Shown here: positions 20,215-21,608 of the stretch, piece after piece
Numbering within the stretch: the stretch's first letter is position 1
How the letters are laid out: the number at the start of each line of letters is the position of its first letter
IMG/VR virus record: IMGVR_UViG_3300010430_000510
Location: 1 to 21,608 of that record
Source of the DNA: a virus
DNA length: 21,608 nt
Direction: 5' to 3' (one strand)
Made by a program: the position numbers and the translations under genes
Notes under the pieces: model-generated
Seen by the model: the letters and a program-made list of their open reading frames with translations, nothing else
Told to the model about the DNA's origin: nothing
Database searches by the model: none

Positions 20215-20786
20215 TCGGGTGCTCCTTTTGTTGTGGTAACGACTCCATCTTTTATGCCGGTAACGGACTCAGCTTCGGTGATGATGCCCTTGCGTATCAA
20301 CCAACGCTCGAACTTGGCAGGGTCGTGGTCGATTTCGCTCAACCGTATCTCGTTGGCTAACTGGTGGAGCTCCGCCGCCCTCAGAGCTTGCTGTTTGCCC
20401 ATCTCCATTTGCGCCAGGCGGCGTTGTCGTGCTTTTTCGGTGGCCTTCTGTGCCTCGAGGTATTCCTGTTCACGAGCCAAACGTGAAGCCCTATCTCGGT
20501 CAGCCCGTTCCTTACGGGTCCGTTCGTACTCGGCTTGAGCTCGGTCCACGGACTCCTGGTCAACGACCGACAGTAGGCGACCGCCATCTTTGTGTGAGCG
20601 CTTCACCTTCCGCTCCCAGGCGTAGTCGCCTTCGGTCATTATCCGTTCGGGTCCGCAGACCGTGTGGCCGTACAGGTCCGCGTAGGCGTAGGCGCGGCCC
20701 TGCACATACTTCGGCGCGGGTCGAGCCCAACCTTGATCCCAAGCCGCGCCGAACGGCGTGAACTTCATAAAGCCGTGTCTGCTCAC
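20211..20786 (-). CDS. Hypothetical coiled-coil protein between exonuclease and RecT (191 aa)
   Basis: A 191-residue protein. The N-terminal 55 residues are aromatic and Gly-rich (FTPFGAAWDQGWARPAPKY). About residues 70-150 form a long, highly charged coiled coil rich in Arg, Glu and Gln (for example REQEYLEAQKATEKARQRRL), and the end is short and mixed. The GTG start overlaps the exonuclease stop (GTGA), and the stop overlaps the RecT start (ATGA). The Met at residue 7 is an alternative start. Its position within the recombination pair suggests a partner of one or both, but no family is recognised. Confidence 0.72.
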   Translation of the reverse strand: MSRHGFMKFTPFGAAWDQGWARPAPKYVQGRAYAYADLYGHTVCGPERIMTEGDYAWERKVKRSHKDGGRLLSVVDQESVDRAQAEYERTRKERADRDRASRLAREQEYLEAQKATEKARQRRLAQMEMGKQQALRAAELHQLANEIRLSEIDHDPAKFERWLIRKGIITEAESVTGIKDGVVTTTKGAPE

Positions 20787-21608
20787 TTCGCTTGCTTCGC
20801 CGGGTACGGGACGAACTGCTGGTAGGCGTTGCCTTTCTTCTCAAACTGCTCGAAGTCGAGCCCTGTCTCTGCGAACAGGTCGCGTAGGGTGTCATCGTCC
20901 ATGTCCCACTCGACGGACAGCAGCGCGTACAGCTTGTCGGGGTCGATGGCACCGTAGACCTTGAGCTTCTTGTGGTCGAAGGTGGTCCGGCCGGGTTGCC
21001 AGATGTGATTCATCTTGCCGACGCCGGGGACATGGAGCTTCACGGCCTCGATCCCCTTCATCAGCTTGATGGCCTTCTTCTTCTCCTCCTTGTACCACTC
21101 CTCGCCTTCCTTCTTGGCCTTCCACGCGGCCATGACGCCCTGGGCGAGCTGTACCGCTTCCGCGTTCTCCAGCATGACGGCATCGCCGCTATGCTCCGGG
21201 ACCTCCATCGCTTCGCCCGTGTGCCACATATCGGGGGTCGGCGGGACGCGGGGATCGACATGGGCAAACCAGAACTGCTCGCCGCGCACCATCATCTCGT
21301 TCATCAGATCGTCGTTGCGTTCGACGGGGAAGTGAACGATCGGGCCCGCGCCGTGCTCTAGGTTGACAGCGCAGAACTCGCCCCAGTCGTACCCGGTGAC
21401 GAACAGCGCCCACTGGAGCTGGAGGATGTAGGCGTCCTTCATGCCGTAGGCGATGAGGTCAGAGAACGTGCGGGTCATGGGGCTCTTGATCTCGAGGGCA
21501 CCGGTCCCCTTCCCGTTCCCGGATAGGATCTGCCTGTCCGCGTTCACGATGGCCCACGGGTGGTCCTTGTGTGATCGCTGGCCCACACGCCGGACCTTGT
21601 AGCCGCTG
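20783..21608 (-). CDS. YqaJ-like viral recombinase/exonuclease, partial (5' end beyond window)
   Basis: At least 274 residues, open to the window edge; the GTG at 21586 is internal, because the frame continues upstream with SGYKVRRV. The segment HPWAIVNADRQI followed by GALEIKSP gives the catalytic Asp and Glu-x-Lys of the lambda exonuclease/YqaJ family, and YILQLQWALFVTGYDWG carries the expected Gln. Such enzymes resect double-stranded ends so that an annealing protein can load. The C-terminal 100 residues are charged and less conserved. The stop overlaps the next gene (GTGA). It pairs functionally with the RecT-type protein downstream. Confidence 0.85.
   Translation of the reverse strand, partial: SGYKVRRVGQRSHKDHPWAIVNADRQILSGNGKGTGALEIKSPMTRTFSDLIAYGMKDAYILQLQWALFVTGYDWGEFCAVNLEHGAGPIVHFPVERNDDLMNEMMVRGEQFWFAHVDPRVPPTPDMWHTGEAMEVPEHSGDAVMLENAEAVQLAQGVMAAWKAKKEGEEWYKEEKKKAIKLMKGIEAVKLHVPGVGKMNHIWQPGRTTFDHKKLKVYGAIDPDKLYALLSVEWDMDDDTLRDLFAETGLDFEQFEKKGNAYQQFVPYPAKQAK

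Noticed and set aside
1-21608. tRNA genes, CRISPR arrays, insertion sequences, integrase and attachment sites
   Set aside because: Looked for cloverleaf-like segments, regularly spaced repeats, transposase or integrase motifs and found none that could be supported.

Overview
The window is a GC-rich, gene-dense piece of a tailed double-stranded DNA bacteriophage (Caudoviricetes). The evidence is a large terminase, a P22-type portal, an acidic scaffold-like protein, a major capsid protein and a RecT/YqaJ-type recombination pair, packed with ATGA, TGATG and TAATG overlaps. Bacterial Shine-Dalgarno sequences precede many genes and there is a near-consensus sigma70-type promoter. The host cannot be named from the sequence. 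No integrase, lysis gene, tail gene, tRNA or CRISPR array is visible, so lifestyle and tail type stay open.

Layout. (A) 21608-16530, leftward: early replication and recombination genes. In transcription order these are a YqaJ-like exonuclease (5' end cut by the window edge), a coiled-coil protein, a long RecT-family annealing protein carrying a C2H2 zinc finger, a replication-initiator-like winged-helix protein, a 35-residue membrane peptide, a possible helicase-loader-like protein, a small winged-helix protein and a VRR-NUC nuclease. (B) 12625-16533, rightward: one strong promoter with a palindrome between its -35 and -10 boxes, followed by twelve small genes. Six encode Cys-rich zinc-ribbon-like proteins, one of which is also membrane-anchored; one encodes a DUF3846-like protein and the last a ribbon-helix-helix regulator. 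Four of the genes share a near-identical ribosome-binding cassette. Blocks A and B converge on a perfect 11-bp inverted repeat at 16544-16573. (C) 12522-1, leftward: packaging and head genes. These are the small terminase, a repeat-rich small ORF, several small proteins, the large terminase, a membrane protein, two beta-rich proteins, portal, scaffold, major capsid protein and a run of unrecognised small genes in the head-completion/neck position.

How it fits together (inference). Block A would make recombination and replication functions, and block C would package DNA and build the head. Block B is inserted in the opposite direction between replication and packaging, is under its own apparently repressible promoter, and looks like an accessory or host-interaction cassette. 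It is the best candidate here for an undescribed system. Other points worth attention are a signal-peptide-like N-terminus on the major capsid protein, the RecT-C2H2 fusion, a large nested inverted repeat inside the rightward operon, and a possible leaderless start for the small terminase.
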